Assembly (NCBI RefSeq): GCF_002811925.1
Contig: NZ_NPDS01000013.1
Coordinates: 1 to 31,392 of the forward strand
Origin: Leptospira barantonii
Lineage (GTDB): Bacteria; Spirochaetota; Leptospiria; Leptospirales; Leptospiraceae
Reading direction: 5' to 3'
DNA: 31,392 bases
How positions within the stretch are numbered: the first letter of the stretch is position 1; each line of letters begins with the position of its first letter. The position numbers and the translations under genes were made by a program. Shown piece by piece: positions 1 through 12,344 of this stretch. Below the pieces are notes generated by a model, which did not search any database, was not told where the DNA came from, and worked only from the letters and a program-made list of their open reading frames with translations.

Positions 1-155
1 CTCCATCCTTCCACGATTTATACAGAAATATTCTGACCCTCGATTTAGCATCCAACACGATCACACGCGAATTTACCTTCGAACCAAACCCGATTTATGC
101 CCAAGACTTGGATTTCCGAAGTTATTTCCCGCCGAATTATTACCAATTCCTTTAA
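1..155 (+). CDS. 3' end of an unidentified protein gene (partial)
   Basis: Reading frame 3 is open from the window edge to a TAA at 153-155 and gives about 50 residues with a normal-looking composition, rich in aromatic and acidic residues near the end (…YAQDLDFRSYFPPNYYQFL). Frame 2 is also open, to 232, but its translation is proline-, arginine- and lysine-rich and looks like a shadow. I do not recognise the family from this tail. It points the same way as mqnD, 117 bp downstream, so the two could be co-transcribed. The intervening stretch 156-272 shows no clear gene or promoter. Confidence 0.45.
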   Translation, partial: PSFHDLYRNILTLDLASNTITREFTFEPNPIYAQDLDFRSYFPPNYYQFL

Positions 156-272
156 AACAAAGCGATACCCACATCTCCGATTCTCCGACATCAAACCAAA
201 CCGTAGGAAGATACGACCTGCCCAACAAATAAGAGACTTTTCTTTTCCCCACGACCGACAAACAATGTTCTT

Positions 273-1097
273 ATGGAATTCAGTTTAGCTTATTCTCCCT
301 GCCCAAACGATACGTTTTTATTCTATCATCTCGCGCACGGAAAAGCCACGACCGACTTTCGAGTCAAAGAAGAACTCCACGACGTGGAAGAATTAAACCG
401 CGCCGCAATCGTCGGAAAATACCAGGCCACAAAACTTTCCTTCGCCGCATACTTTTCCGTCATGGATCAATATTCGATCTTGGATTCCGGCTCCGCTCTT
501 GGACGAAACTGCGGCCCGCTTCTCGTTTTTAAAAAAGGAAAGAATCCCGGAAACCCCAAAGGCAAAAAAATTCTCATCCCAGGAGAATTGACCACGGCCA
601 ATCTTCTCTTGAAACTATTCTTAAAAAACGACTTTCAACCGACGGCGATTCGTTACGACAAAATCATACCGCAACTTCTTTCCGGCGAAGCCGATTTCGG
701 AGTTTTGATCCACGAAGAAAGATTTACCTACGAAAAACTTGGACTCGAAAAATTTCAAGATTTGGGAGAATGGTGGGAAGAAACGACAGGCAAACACATT
801 CCGTTAGGCGCAATCGCGTTCCGCAGAGATCTCGAAAAAGAATGGAAGGAGAATTTCGATTCTTCCCTAAAACATAGCTTGGATCTTGCCTACAAAAACC
901 GAGAAGCAACATACGAATACATTCTAAAACATTCTCAAGACACGACCCGCGAAGTTGTAGACGCTCATATCGGTCTGTATGTAAACGAATTCACCCGTTC
1001 GCTCGGAACGGAAGGAAGAGACGCGATTCTTACCCTTTATCAAAAAGGTGTCGAAGCCGGGTTCCTTCCCGCAGGAAAAGAAAAGAATCTTTTTTAA
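273..1097 (+). CDS. mqnD: 1,4-dihydroxy-6-naphthoate synthase (MqnD), menaquinone biosynthesis
   Basis: MqnD converts cyclic dehypoxanthine futalosine to 1,4-dihydroxy-6-naphthoate in the futalosine route to menaquinone, which Leptospira uses instead of the classical Men pathway. The 274-residue length fits the family. The N-terminal signature SPCPND lies at residues 8-13, followed by TFLFYHL, and the fold is that of a periplasmic-binding-protein-like cytoplasmic enzyme (MqnA/MqnD superfamily). The ATG at 273 is chosen because family members begin a few residues before SPCPND; no strong Shine-Dalgarno sequence is visible upstream. The gene converges on metF. No other mqn gene lies in the window, so the pathway must be completed elsewhere. 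Confidence 0.9.
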   Translation: MEFSLAYSPCPNDTFLFYHLAHGKATTDFRVKEELHDVEELNRAAIVGKYQATKLSFAAYFSVMDQYSILDSGSALGRNCGPLLVFKKGKNPGNPKGKKILIPGELTTANLLLKLFLKNDFQPTAIRYDKIIPQLLSGEADFGVLIHEERFTYEKLGLEKFQDLGEWWEETTGKHIPLGAIAFRRDLEKEWKENFDSSLKHSLDLAYKNREATYEYILKHSQDTTREVVDAHIGLYVNEFTRSLGTEGRDAILTLYQKGVEAGFLPAGKEKNLF

Positions 1098-1129
1098 AAC
1101 CCAAAGCCTAACCAAGCCAAGCATCATCG

Positions 1130-1160
1130 GAAGCGGAACGAACCTCGGCGTTTCCGCTTC
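1130..1160. terminator. Inverted repeat between convergent mqnD and metF
   Basis: GAAGCGGAA (1130-1138) and TTCCGCTTC (1152-1160) form a perfect 9-bp stem with a 13-nt loop, between the stops of two converging genes. There is no good U-run on either side, so this is a probable transcription barrier rather than a textbook intrinsic terminator. Confidence 0.5.
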
Positions 1161-1175
1161 TTCAACCTCAGACTT

Positions 1176-2048
1176 TTAACCTTTCAATTCTCTCACAATA
1201 TCATAACTCGCATGAGACTGATTGAGAGTATAAAGATGAATTCCAGGCACGCCCATCGCAAGCAACTCCCTGCATTGTTTCACGGTAAAGTTCAAACTTC
1301 TGCGATAGAATTCCTCGGGACGATGTTCGACTTCCTGCAAGTCCGCAATGAGAGAAGAGGGGAACTCGCAAGCGGCCATAGAACGAAAGCGTTCAATCTG
1401 AGAAAAAGACGTAATCGGCATAATGCCCGGAATCACGGGCACCGTAATTCCAACCTTTCGCACCAAGTTTAAAAATTTTTCGAAAATGGAATTCGTAAAG
1501 AACAACTGAGAAACCAAAAAGTCAGTCCCCGCATCCACCTTGAGTTTTAAATGACGCACGTCCTCTTCGAGCGAATTTGCGTTCGGATGTTTTTCAGGAT
1601 AACAACCGCCCCCGATACAAAAGTCCAATTTCTCGGATCGAATGAAAGAAATCAGTTCGGTGGCGTTTCCAAAACCGCCTTCGGTTTTTTTAAAATCACC
1701 TTCACCTTTTGGAGGATCGCCACGAAGCGCCATCAAGTTCGTAATTCCGGACGAACGAATTCCTTTTAACGTCTCGAGAATTTGTTCCCGATTGGCTCCC
1801 ACACAAGTAAAATGAGAAACCGTTGAAAAAGAATATTTCTTAGAAATTTCAGATAAAATCTGCGCGGTCTTATCTCTTGTAGAACCGCCGGCTCCATATG
1901 TAACGGTGACAAAGTCGGGATTCAAACCGGACAACTCTTTCACCGTTTCCATCAATTTCGCGTCCCCCTCCTGAGTTTTCGGAGGGAAGAATTCAAACGA
2001 ATACACCGGCCCTTTTGCAGAGCCGTAAATCTCAGATATTTTTTTCAT
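1176..2048 (-). CDS. metF: 5,10-methylenetetrahydrofolate reductase (MetF)
   Basis: MetF is the FAD enzyme that reduces 5,10-methylene-THF to 5-methyl-THF, supplying the methyl group for methionine synthesis. The translation carries the family's SFEFFPPKT motif, with the catalytic Glu at residue 19, the strand with YGAGGSTR, and LRGDPP with the conserved flavin-tuning Asp at residue 111. Length from the chosen start is 290 residues, normal for bacterial MetF. The frame is open to 2099, but ATG 2048 is preferred: it is preceded by GGGAG at good spacing, begins just before the conserved fold, and leaves a 10-bp gap to the upstream gene instead of an overlap. It is the last gene of the leftward run from the replicon core and is probably co-transcribed with the 837-residue protein. 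Confidence 0.95.
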   Translation of the reverse strand: MKKISEIYGSAKGPVYSFEFFPPKTQEGDAKLMETVKELSGLNPDFVTVTYGAGGSTRDKTAQILSEISKKYSFSTVSHFTCVGANREQILETLKGIRSSGITNLMALRGDPPKGEGDFKKTEGGFGNATELISFIRSEKLDFCIGGGCYPEKHPNANSLEEDVRHLKLKVDAGTDFLVSQLFFTNSIFEKFLNLVRKVGITVPVIPGIMPITSFSQIERFRSMAACEFPSSLIADLQEVEHRPEEFYRRSLNFTVKQCRELLAMGVPGIHLYTLNQSHASYDIVRELKG

Positions 2049-2058
2049 AAACTCCCGA

Positions 2059-4572
2059 TCATTGAAAGCAAAGAAGAATTTGGATCTGGCCTCTTCCACC
2101 TCGAAGAGGGGTCAAAGCCTTTCCAAATAAAGAACCAGGACGCAAGGATTCCGCCGAAATTCGAACAGCATGACCTCCGGTCAAACCGGTCACGAGTAAA
2201 CTTCCCGGTTGAATCGGATACGCGGACGCGTCCGCATTTACCGTAACAACTCCGGAAACCGCGACCAACCAATGCGCCCCGTTCGACGGAGCTTCGTTTC
2301 CGAATAACAAAGCCGCCGATTTCACGGCCACCCCGATCGCATGAGTTGCGTTAGCCGTCTTTGCCTTTTGCAATTTTCCGTCTTCACCCATTACTAAGAT
2401 GTCGCCTTCGCCGATCACGTCGGATGGATTGATAGGGAAGAATCGAGCGATACAATCCGAATTCTTTCCTGTCGAAATTCGAACGGTTCCCGCGAACTCC
2501 GATTCTCCCTCTGCAAGAAACGCCTTTCCCGAACCAGTTTCGCCTAACGTGGAAATTCCTTTTCCCGTCGCAAAAAGCGCAACCCCAGACCGAGAATGAA
2601 ACATTCCGCCAAACCCGCGCTTGGCGAGACCCAAAATTCCGGCTCCGTCTTTTTCCGCCGAGGAAGAATCCCCTCGAACACCAAACTTTTCCCCGTATCC
2701 TACGAGACCCGTGTTCCGAGCCGCGCCTACAATTCCCGCGCCTTTTTCACTTTCGTTTTTACCGTAGATCGGCGCATGATTTTCGGGTGGGGGAGAAATG
2801 TTCGTATAAGATGCTTCCGTGTTTCCTTTAACTTTTAAAAAGCCTGTATGAGAACTGAAATCATGATCCAACGGAGCATACTCATGCGTATGCGGCTTTG
2901 GATCTCTTTTGTCGGACAAACGAGGATCATCCGACGACACCACTTTTCCAGGAGCGTTGCTTCCAAGAGTTGCGATTTCCACAATCCCCGGATATGAGGT
3001 CGTAGCATTTCGAAGTCGCTTATCATTTCCTTGAACGACAAGACCTTCCTTGGATTCTCCAGATTGAGCCAACTGAACGATTCCATACGATTCGGCGGTG
3101 GCGATTTTTAGGCGTTTGTCGCTTCCTTGAACCGCCGATTCCGCAGAATCTTCTCCGCTTTTTGCAAAACGAACGATTCCCGGAAACTCCGTATTTGCTT
3201 TTCGAATCCGAGGATCGTCCGCAGTCACGGCTTTGCCCGGCTCCGACGCGCCCGGCTCGGAAAGAATCGCCAGGCCGTATTTTTTCGTTGTGGCGATTTT
3301 TAGTCGATCGTCATTCCCTTGAACTACAACGCCTTCTTTGGTTTCTCCATTCTCCGCAAGCTCTACGATTCCGAGATTCGATGCCGTGGCCGCCCGCAAT
3401 CGATCATCGTTTCCTTGAACAACTCGTTCCGCCCGATTTTCGCCATTGGATGCCAAACGAACCAAACCGTGTGCAAGCTCCGTAGAATGTTTCAGTCGTT
3501 TATCGTTCCCTTGAACTACGACACCTTCTTTCTCTTCTCCGTCTCCGGCGAGTTCTACGATTCCTTTGTATTCTGTAGATGCGTCTCTGAGTCTACGATC
3601 GTTTGATTGAACGGCGACACCCTCTGAATTCTCACCATCTACCGCAAGGCGAACAAGTCCCGAACGCAATACAGTCGCGTAGGGAAGAGGTTCAGCGGTC
3701 GGCTTGTTGGTAAGATCGCTGAGATGCGGAGTCGCATACAATTCCAGTTCGGCGATTTTGGTTTGATAAAATTCCTGTGCCTTCTTTTCTTTCTGACGCG
3801 CAACGAGCTTCAGATAACGCACGTTCGTCGGCAAGAATCTCCACTGATACCAAACTCCCGGTTCGGATAAGAATTGATTCTCCTCCAAGAGCTGATTCCA
3901 AGACAGATCGTCTTCGCTGTAATATACCGTAAAACTTTCCGGAAAAAAAGTCGGATCGAGTTTCGGCGTTAAAAGTCGGAGTTCATTCACACGACTGATG
4001 GAACCTAAATCGGTAAGAAAGAATTCTTCCGACGGTTTTGGATTTTCTTTCGACGCCCATCCGTAGTCAGGCCTTTGGTCGATCAGATTTTCTTTCACCC
4101 AAAATCGATCCTGTTCGGAGCTTACTTGGATTTTTACGATTCCGGAAATTCCGACTTCCAACTGCCCAAGGGAGATCTTATATTTTCCGGCGCTGTCTTT
4201 TTCGGATACCTGGCTGATCAATTTTAAGAACTTCGCTTGAACCAACGAGAAATTCCATTGTCCCGTCTTCTGATTTAAACGCCTAAATCCGGTCTCTTGT
4301 AAAATCGGCTCCCATACGATTCCGTCCGTTGAAATTTCGAAACGGAACGTATCCGGAAAAAACGCGATCTCTTGTGAATTCGAATGAAGACGGATTTGAT
4401 TGAGACTGGAAATTCCATCAAAGTGTAATGTAAGCGAGGAAATTCCCGGAGAATCTTTCGTCTCGGAGTAGCGGAGCAATTTTCCTTCTTTTAAATCGTA
4501 AGTCCCGGAAGATTTGATTTCGCGGATTTTGATTAGACCGGGGTGGCTGATTCGAATTGATTCAGAGTTCAT
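2059..4572 (-). CDS. Discoidin-domain protein with eight phage tail-fibre-like repeats
   Basis: An 837-residue modular protein of unknown function. Residues about 20-140 and 150-285 resemble two F5/8 type C (discoidin) jelly-roll modules (…LNQIRLHSNS…FRFEISTDGIVW; …VNELRLLTP…FTVYYSEDDLSWNQLL…VRYLKLVA). Residues 301-556 are eight head-to-tail 32-residue units with the consensus GIVxLAxxGExxEGxVVQGN followed by DxRL, resembling phage tail-fibre repeats. Units 5 and 8 are the most diverged. A histidine-rich linker (PHTHEYAPLDHDFSSH) follows, then a glycine-rich β region and a C-terminal module starting GDILVMGEDGKL near residue 720, similar in style to tail-associated trimeric proteins. There is no signal peptide. 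The modules suggest glycan or surface binding by a fibrous trimer, but export is unexplained. It sits 10 bp before metF and 24 bp after the rep-like gene. Confidence 0.75.
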   Translation of the reverse strand: MNSESIRISHPGLIKIREIKSSGTYDLKEGKLLRYSETKDSPGISSLTLHFDGISSLNQIRLHSNSQEIAFFPDTFRFEISTDGIVWEPILQETGFRRLNQKTGQWNFSLVQAKFLKLISQVSEKDSAGKYKISLGQLEVGISGIVKIQVSSEQDRFWVKENLIDQRPDYGWASKENPKPSEEFFLTDLGSISRVNELRLLTPKLDPTFFPESFTVYYSEDDLSWNQLLEENQFLSEPGVWYQWRFLPTNVRYLKLVARQKEKKAQEFYQTKIAELELYATPHLSDLTNKPTAEPLPYATVLRSGLVRLAVDGENSEGVAVQSNDRRLRDASTEYKGIVELAGDGEEKEGVVVQGNDKRLKHSTELAHGLVRLASNGENRAERVVQGNDDRLRAATASNLGIVELAENGETKEGVVVQGNDDRLKIATTKKYGLAILSEPGASEPGKAVTADDPRIRKANTEFPGIVRFAKSGEDSAESAVQGSDKRLKIATAESYGIVQLAQSGESKEGLVVQGNDKRLRNATTSYPGIVEIATLGSNAPGKVVSSDDPRLSDKRDPKPHTHEYAPLDHDFSSHTGFLKVKGNTEASYTNISPPPENHAPIYGKNESEKGAGIVGAARNTGLVGYGEKFGVRGDSSSAEKDGAGILGLAKRGFGGMFHSRSGVALFATGKGISTLGETGSGKAFLAEGESEFAGTVRISTGKNSDCIARFFPINPSDVIGEGDILVMGEDGKLQKAKTANATHAIGVAVKSAALLFGNEAPSNGAHWLVAVSGVVTVNADASAYPIQPGSLLVTGLTGGHAVRISAESLRPGSLFGKALTPLRGGRGQIQILLCFQ
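2905..3672 (-). repeat. Eight tandem 96-bp coding repeats
   Basis: This 768-bp stretch encodes the eight 32-residue units exactly in register with no spacer. Units vary in sequence, with related pairs such as units 2, 4 and 7 (EGVVVQGND or EGLVVQGND), so the array is old or under selection rather than freshly amplified. Unit number may vary between strains. Confidence 0.85.
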
Positions 4573-4596
4573 TCAAGATTTGTCCTGGTTCTCTTT

Positions 4597-5505
<909 letters not shown>

Positions 5506-5506
5506 T

Positions 5507-5638
<132 letters not shown>

Positions 5639-5693
5639 ATCTCCGGATCTGGATAATACGCCTTCGGCCCGAATCCTTTCGGATTTGAGCTTC

Positions 5694-5770
<77 letters not shown>

Positions 5771-5819
5771 TCATTTGTTTTTGATAATTTCTTTTGCTAA
5801 GTACCTGTATGTACCTTTT

Positions 5820-5853
5820 TGATGTCGCTTAATAATATTATTAAGCGACATCA
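5820..5853. repeat. 34-bp perfect palindrome next to the parB stop
   Basis: GATGTCGCTTAATAAT is followed immediately by its exact reverse complement (5821-5852), with one more T/A pair outside. The centre is AT-only and has no loop, and neither strand has a T-run after it, so it is unlikely to be an ordinary terminator. It lies 5 bp beyond the parB stop. A dimeric protein-binding site, a cruciform or an origin element is more likely. Confidence 0.75.
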
Positions 5854-5858
5854 GGTAT

Positions 5859-6687
5859 TTATACGGACTCTAATTTTTTGCGGATTTCTTTTTTGATTAA
5901 CTTAAGAATTTCGCCTAACAGCTCTTCGTTGTCCGAGCTGATTTGAATCAGGCCTTGTTTTTTCGTAATCTTGTATTCTGTTGATTTGGAGCCTGCAGGT
6001 TTTACATTCGTTTGGCTCGTTGTTTTAGGGGAGAATAACGTCTCTTCTTCTCTGTTGAACGATTTTGCGTCCTTGACGGTTTTGAGCGCGCCCGTTTGAA
6101 ACAGATTTAGAAATTCGGAAAACGTTCCTTTTCTGGAAGCGGCCACGGCCTGAATCAGAAGATTCTTACTTTCGATTCCGGCGTCCTTGCAGGATCTTAA
6201 TTCTTCCTTGCTTAGATCCGAAATTCCCAAAAGTTCCGTCATGTAACTTCTGCTTTTCCCGAAAAGTGTTCCGAGTTCCTGATCCGTATATTTGAAAGTC
6301 GTCTTGAGATGAGACATCGCTTCCACTTCTTCATACGGGGATAGGTTTTCTCTTTGGAGATTTTCTATGATGGCAAGTCGAAAGGTTTCCTTTTCGTCGC
6401 GATCTAGAATTTTACATTCCACTTCCATCCAGCCGAGTTGTTTGGCCGCGTGATATCTTCTTTCTCCGGCGACGATTCTGTAGTTTTCATCTTCGGGGTT
6501 TTGTTTTGTGACGATGATCGGCTGGAGAAGTCCGTCTCTTTCTAAACTTCGCGCCAAGTCCTCCACACCTTTTTTGCGGTCCTGTCTTGGCTGATTTTCA
6601 GAAGGAAGTATTTTTTCGAGACGGATCTTTCGAACGGTTCCTTCCAGCTTCTCGGCTTGAAAGACGTCCGCGAGTGAGCCTAACCTT

Positions 6688-6704
<17 letters not shown>
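5859..6704 (-). CDS. parB: ParB partition protein
   Basis: A 281-residue ParB/Spo0J-family CTP-dependent DNA clamp for replicon segregation. The ParB/sulfiredoxin-like N-terminal domain spans about 25-120 with the nucleotide-binding motif GERR at 80-83 and ENLQREN at 114-120. A helix-turn-helix follows at about 139-160 (TDQELGTLFGKSRSYMTELL). The C-terminal part contains a Ser/Thr/Lys-rich linker and a short dimerisation segment (GEILKLIKKEIRKKL). It overlaps the end of parA by 17 bp, so the pair is translationally coupled. Its site parS is proposed here to be the palindromes at 7463-7476 and 7649-7662, which is not proven; the 34-bp palindrome just beyond its stop is another candidate. Confidence 0.93.
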
Positions 6705-7452
<748 letters not shown>

Positions 7453-7461
7453 ATATTCTAT

Positions 7462-7477
7462 TGTCGGACATCCGACA
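7462..7477. promoter_or_regulatory. Palindrome 1 upstream of parA: candidate parS or operator
   Basis: TGTCGGA, CA, TCCGACA. The 14-bp core GTCGGACATCCGAC (7463-7476) differs by a single central base from the second copy at 7649-7662, and both are followed by ATC, a purine, A, a purine, TC. It starts 22 bp upstream of the parA start codon and overlaps its likely promoter. It is candidate parS or an operator shared with the divergent gene. Confidence 0.6.
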
Positions 7478-7648
7478 TCGAATCCTTATCGAGACCGGAT
7501 TTGATGGACGGAAATTTTGCGTTCGCGGGGCTATATTATCGTGCGATTTTCGGTCTCGTTTCCAGATGGTTCTAAGGTTTTCTATCTTCAATCATTTATC
7601 TAAAATGGATGCTTTTTTCCTAAAAATTCTCCTTTGGTGATTTCGATA

Positions 7649-7662
7649 GTCGGACGTCCGAC
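7649..7662. promoter_or_regulatory. Palindrome 2 between parA and the regulator gene
   Basis: GTCGGACGTCCGAC is a perfect 14-bp palindrome lying 26 bp before the chosen start of the divergent regulator and 186 bp from copy 1. The two copies bracket the divergent promoter region 7441-7687. The half-site ATCCGACAT of copy 1 recurs at 5556-5564 before rep; copy 2 has GTCCGACAT. Confidence 0.6.
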
Positions 7663-7687
7663 ATCAAGTCTGTACTTGGTTGACAGG

Positions 7688-9062
<1,375 letters not shown>

Positions 9063-9063
9063 C

Positions 9064-10077
<1,014 letters not shown>

Positions 10078-10158
10078 AGATCTGCTTAAAAAAACTCCGA
10101 AAAATACGAAAAAAAGCTTCCTTTTTCTCGAAAAACTAGCATATTAAAGAAAATTGCT

Positions 10159-11220
10159 ATGTTTTTTCGAATGAAAACAAAATTTCTGGCACAGTTTTTG
10201 CTTATCGGCCTTTTCGGGTTAGGTGCGCAATCGGCTGTGTTCGCGTCTGAAAATGAAACTTCAGAATCTCGGGAAATTTTCGTTCATCAAGTCGAAGTCG
10301 ATCGAGTTCTGGCCGAACCGGTTTCCAATCTTTCTTCTTTGGATCAGGAAGATTTTTTTGTTTTGAATTCCGCAGCGAATGTCGGAACAAAAATCAATCG
10401 CATCAATGCAGCTCGAAAAAAAATCGAAGGTATAAAAGAACAAAGAAGTTCTTTAACTTCCAACAATCGGAGCTCCGACCTTTCTGAATTTCAGTCGGAT
10501 CTAAATTGTTTTTCAGAAAAAGTGCCGAGCGCTTTCCGGACTTCTTTTGTTTTTGTGGGAACTCCAACTTCCGATCGCAGTCCAGGCGACTTCGATGCTA
10601 CTTCGAGTGGTCGACCTTTCTTTACGAGGAGCAACATTGCATCCTTGAGTCCGATTGAAGGAGTAGTTCCGACCTTCGAAAAAAATTGTCTTTTTATTTC
10701 CTTTCAAGATTCTCTGGAACTTTATTCGAATGCAAAGATTGTCGGTGGATCGGCTGACTTTCCTTGGGGCTTCTCGGCCCTGGCGATTTTAATCAGGTTG
10801 AGTGAGAATTCCTCCGGTCAAATCTCGGGTAGTTTGGATGAAAATTCGAAGGAATCCGCCGTAGATTTGAGCTACTTCTTGAAGATCTCGCGGCGGTCGG
10901 AACTACGGCTCGAAAATGGCCAAAACTCTTCAAGGTTTGATGTGGTAGGTAAAGCATCAGGATTTCAGCAAGAGGAGGGCACATTCTCAATTCTGGGAGA
11001 TGAATCCCCGCGCGAAACCGAAAAGGCAGAAGAGGAGATCTCTTCGATCTTTAGATCCCGCTCAAACATTTACAGTTTTCTAAAAATGAACCCTAAGAAA
11101 TTTGATCTTCCATTTTCGAATTCATATTTAACTCCAAAGTCTTTTTCCTTTAAAGCATCAACTAACGAGAATCTTCGGAAACCAAAATCGACCGTTGCCG
11201 ACAAAAGATTTCTCGCGTAA
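10159..11220 (+). CDS. Exported protein of unknown function
   Basis: A 353-residue protein with a clear signal peptide: basic start (FFRMKTK), hydrophobic core FLAQFLLIGLFGLGAQSA and a likely signal peptidase I site after VFA. There is no lipobox cysteine. The mature part is Ser/Asn/Glu-rich with scattered predicted strands and two or three cysteines, and no domain is recognised. The start may be ATG 10159 or ATG 10171 (MKTKF); neither has a strong ribosome binding site. The 81-bp gap before it (10078-10158) is A-rich with no clear terminator. Periplasmic or surface location is inferred from the signal peptide only. Confidence 0.65.
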   Translation: MFFRMKTKFLAQFLLIGLFGLGAQSAVFASENETSESREIFVHQVEVDRVLAEPVSNLSSLDQEDFFVLNSAANVGTKINRINAARKKIEGIKEQRSSLTSNNRSSDLSEFQSDLNCFSEKVPSAFRTSFVFVGTPTSDRSPGDFDATSSGRPFFTRSNIASLSPIEGVVPTFEKNCLFISFQDSLELYSNAKIVGGSADFPWGFSALAILIRLSENSSGQISGSLDENSKESAVDLSYFLKISRRSELRLENGQNSSRFDVVGKASGFQQEEGTFSILGDESPRETEKAEEEISSIFRSRSNIYSFLKMNPKKFDLPFSNSYLTPKSFSFKASTNENLRKPKSTVADKRFLA

Positions 11221-11286
11221 AATTCTCTTCTTGTAGAAAATTCTAATTTTGTTTGTTTTTCAGCCTACGGTTGAAAATCTTTGTCC

Positions 11287-11667
11287 ATGGCTTCCAAAGT
11301 GAAACGTTCTTCTTTTCAGAAATTATTGAACGCAATGAAAAAGATGTCTCTCGAAGTAAATGACTACGAGATTTGTAAACGTCTCGAAACGATCATGATG
11401 ACTAGCAAAGAAGACTTAAGCCAAGTGGTTGTAAAATCTCTTTTGGACAATCCAGTTGATTTTGACCCAAAAACACTGCCGGAACCCTATGGTCAGTATA
11501 TCCGACATTTCGTATATATGGTCAAAAGGAACAAAAAGCAAGGCATCGATACGAATTTTGATGCGCCTTCCGGATCTAAATCTGCCGAAAAACAAATTGC
11601 ATCTGTCGCAGATCCGACAAAAGCAACTTCTAAAAAAACAAGCCCCAAAAAGACCGCAAAACGCTAA
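11287..11667 (+). CDS. Small basic protein with lysine-rich tail
   Basis: A 126-residue protein with a helical N-terminal domain (SSFQKLLNAMKKMSLEVNDYEICKRLETIMM) and a disordered C-terminal tail rich in Lys, Ser, Thr and Ala with SPKK-like motifs (TSKKTSPKKTAKR), typical of non-specific nucleic-acid-binding tails. The frame is open from a TTG at 11281; ATG 11287 is preferred. It ends just before the large RNA-like block, and its tail would suit RNA or DNA binding, but that link is speculative. It is conserved-looking but not recognised. Confidence 0.65.
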   Translation: MASKVKRSSFQKLLNAMKKMSLEVNDYEICKRLETIMMTSKEDLSQVVVKSLLDNPVDFDPKTLPEPYGQYIRHFVYMVKRNKKQGIDTNFDAPSGSKSAEKQIASVADPTKATSKKTSPKKTAKR

Positions 11668-11670
11668 AAC

Positions 11671-12344
11671 GCTCCTGTGCTCAGCACAGGGCGAAAATCA
11701 AAAATCTTAAATGCCGACATGAGGTCGGATATTGCCTAAAAGCGGAGTTTACATGCCCATTTCATCAAAATGAAGGCCAAAAACGGGCAAAAGGAGAAAA
11801 GCCCACTTTTAGGCATGGCGCGATTCGATCATCTGTTCGGAACCTCTTGCTTATTCCAGGACTAAGTAGGACCTTTGCGGTAACTTCGAGAAGGCTCGTC
11901 GGCTTATGTCTCTTTCCATTACAGGAATGCTCAAAAATGGGCACCTAAAGAGGACAGACAGCTTTTAGAATAATCCCGCTTACGAGAAAAGTCAAGCATA
12001 TGGGGCAGGATTGTTCGCATAGGACCGGGTTTCTCGTAAAAGTCCTTGAAATGCGGAGTTCATACGACTGAAAAGATCTCAATTTGGTTAAATTTCGAAA
12101 TGGGGCGAATGCCGACCGCAGGGCACTGAGCCGCCGTCTTTAAAAGAGGAAAATTTCCTGGCTAAGAATCGTGATAGAGGGAAACGCAGCGGACAAAGCC
12201 GTTGATTTGGGAATTTCGAGGGAGGACGAAGGACCTAAATATGCGCCATATTGGCATGTGTAGGAAAAAAGCCTGCCAATGCCAGGGCGACAGGAAAAAG
12301 ATTTTACGAAAGCCTCCAGAACAAAAGAATTGAACTCATAAATT
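11671..12344 (+). ncRNA. Candidate large structured non-coding RNA
   Basis: This 677-bp gap (11668-12344) has no credible ORF on either strand although the rest of the window is packed with frames. It contains many helices: CCTGTGC/GCACAGG (11674-11690); CCGAC/GTCGG (11714-11728); a 10-bp helix TGCCTAAAAG (11733-11742) with CTTTTAGGCA (11806-11815) that encloses TGCCC/GGGCA (11754-11758 with 11785-11789) and TTCAT/ATGAA (11761-11774); a 10-bp helix TTACGAGAAA (11980-11989) with TTTCTCGTAA (12030-12039); CAGCGG/CCGTTG (12187-12204); and ATTGGC/GCCAAT (12250-12280). The linkers are A-rich on the plus strand (GAAAA, CAAAAA, GGAAAAAA), as in unpaired parts of structured RNAs, so plus is the likely sense. 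It does not match RNase P, tmRNA, SRP or 6S signatures known to me. Ends are approximate. Confidence 0.55.

Noticed and set aside
97..288. 63-residue plus-strand ORF before mqnD
   Set aside because: It has basic shadow-like composition and overlaps the start of mqnD and the tail of the upstream frame.
2905..3672. 96-bp periodic repeats as a CRISPR or satellite
   Set aside because: The units keep reading frame, have no spacers and encode a 32-residue protein repeat.
11671..12344. RNase P RNA, tmRNA or SRP RNA
   Set aside because: The conserved cores of those RNAs (for example GAGGAAAGTCC of RNase P) are not present.
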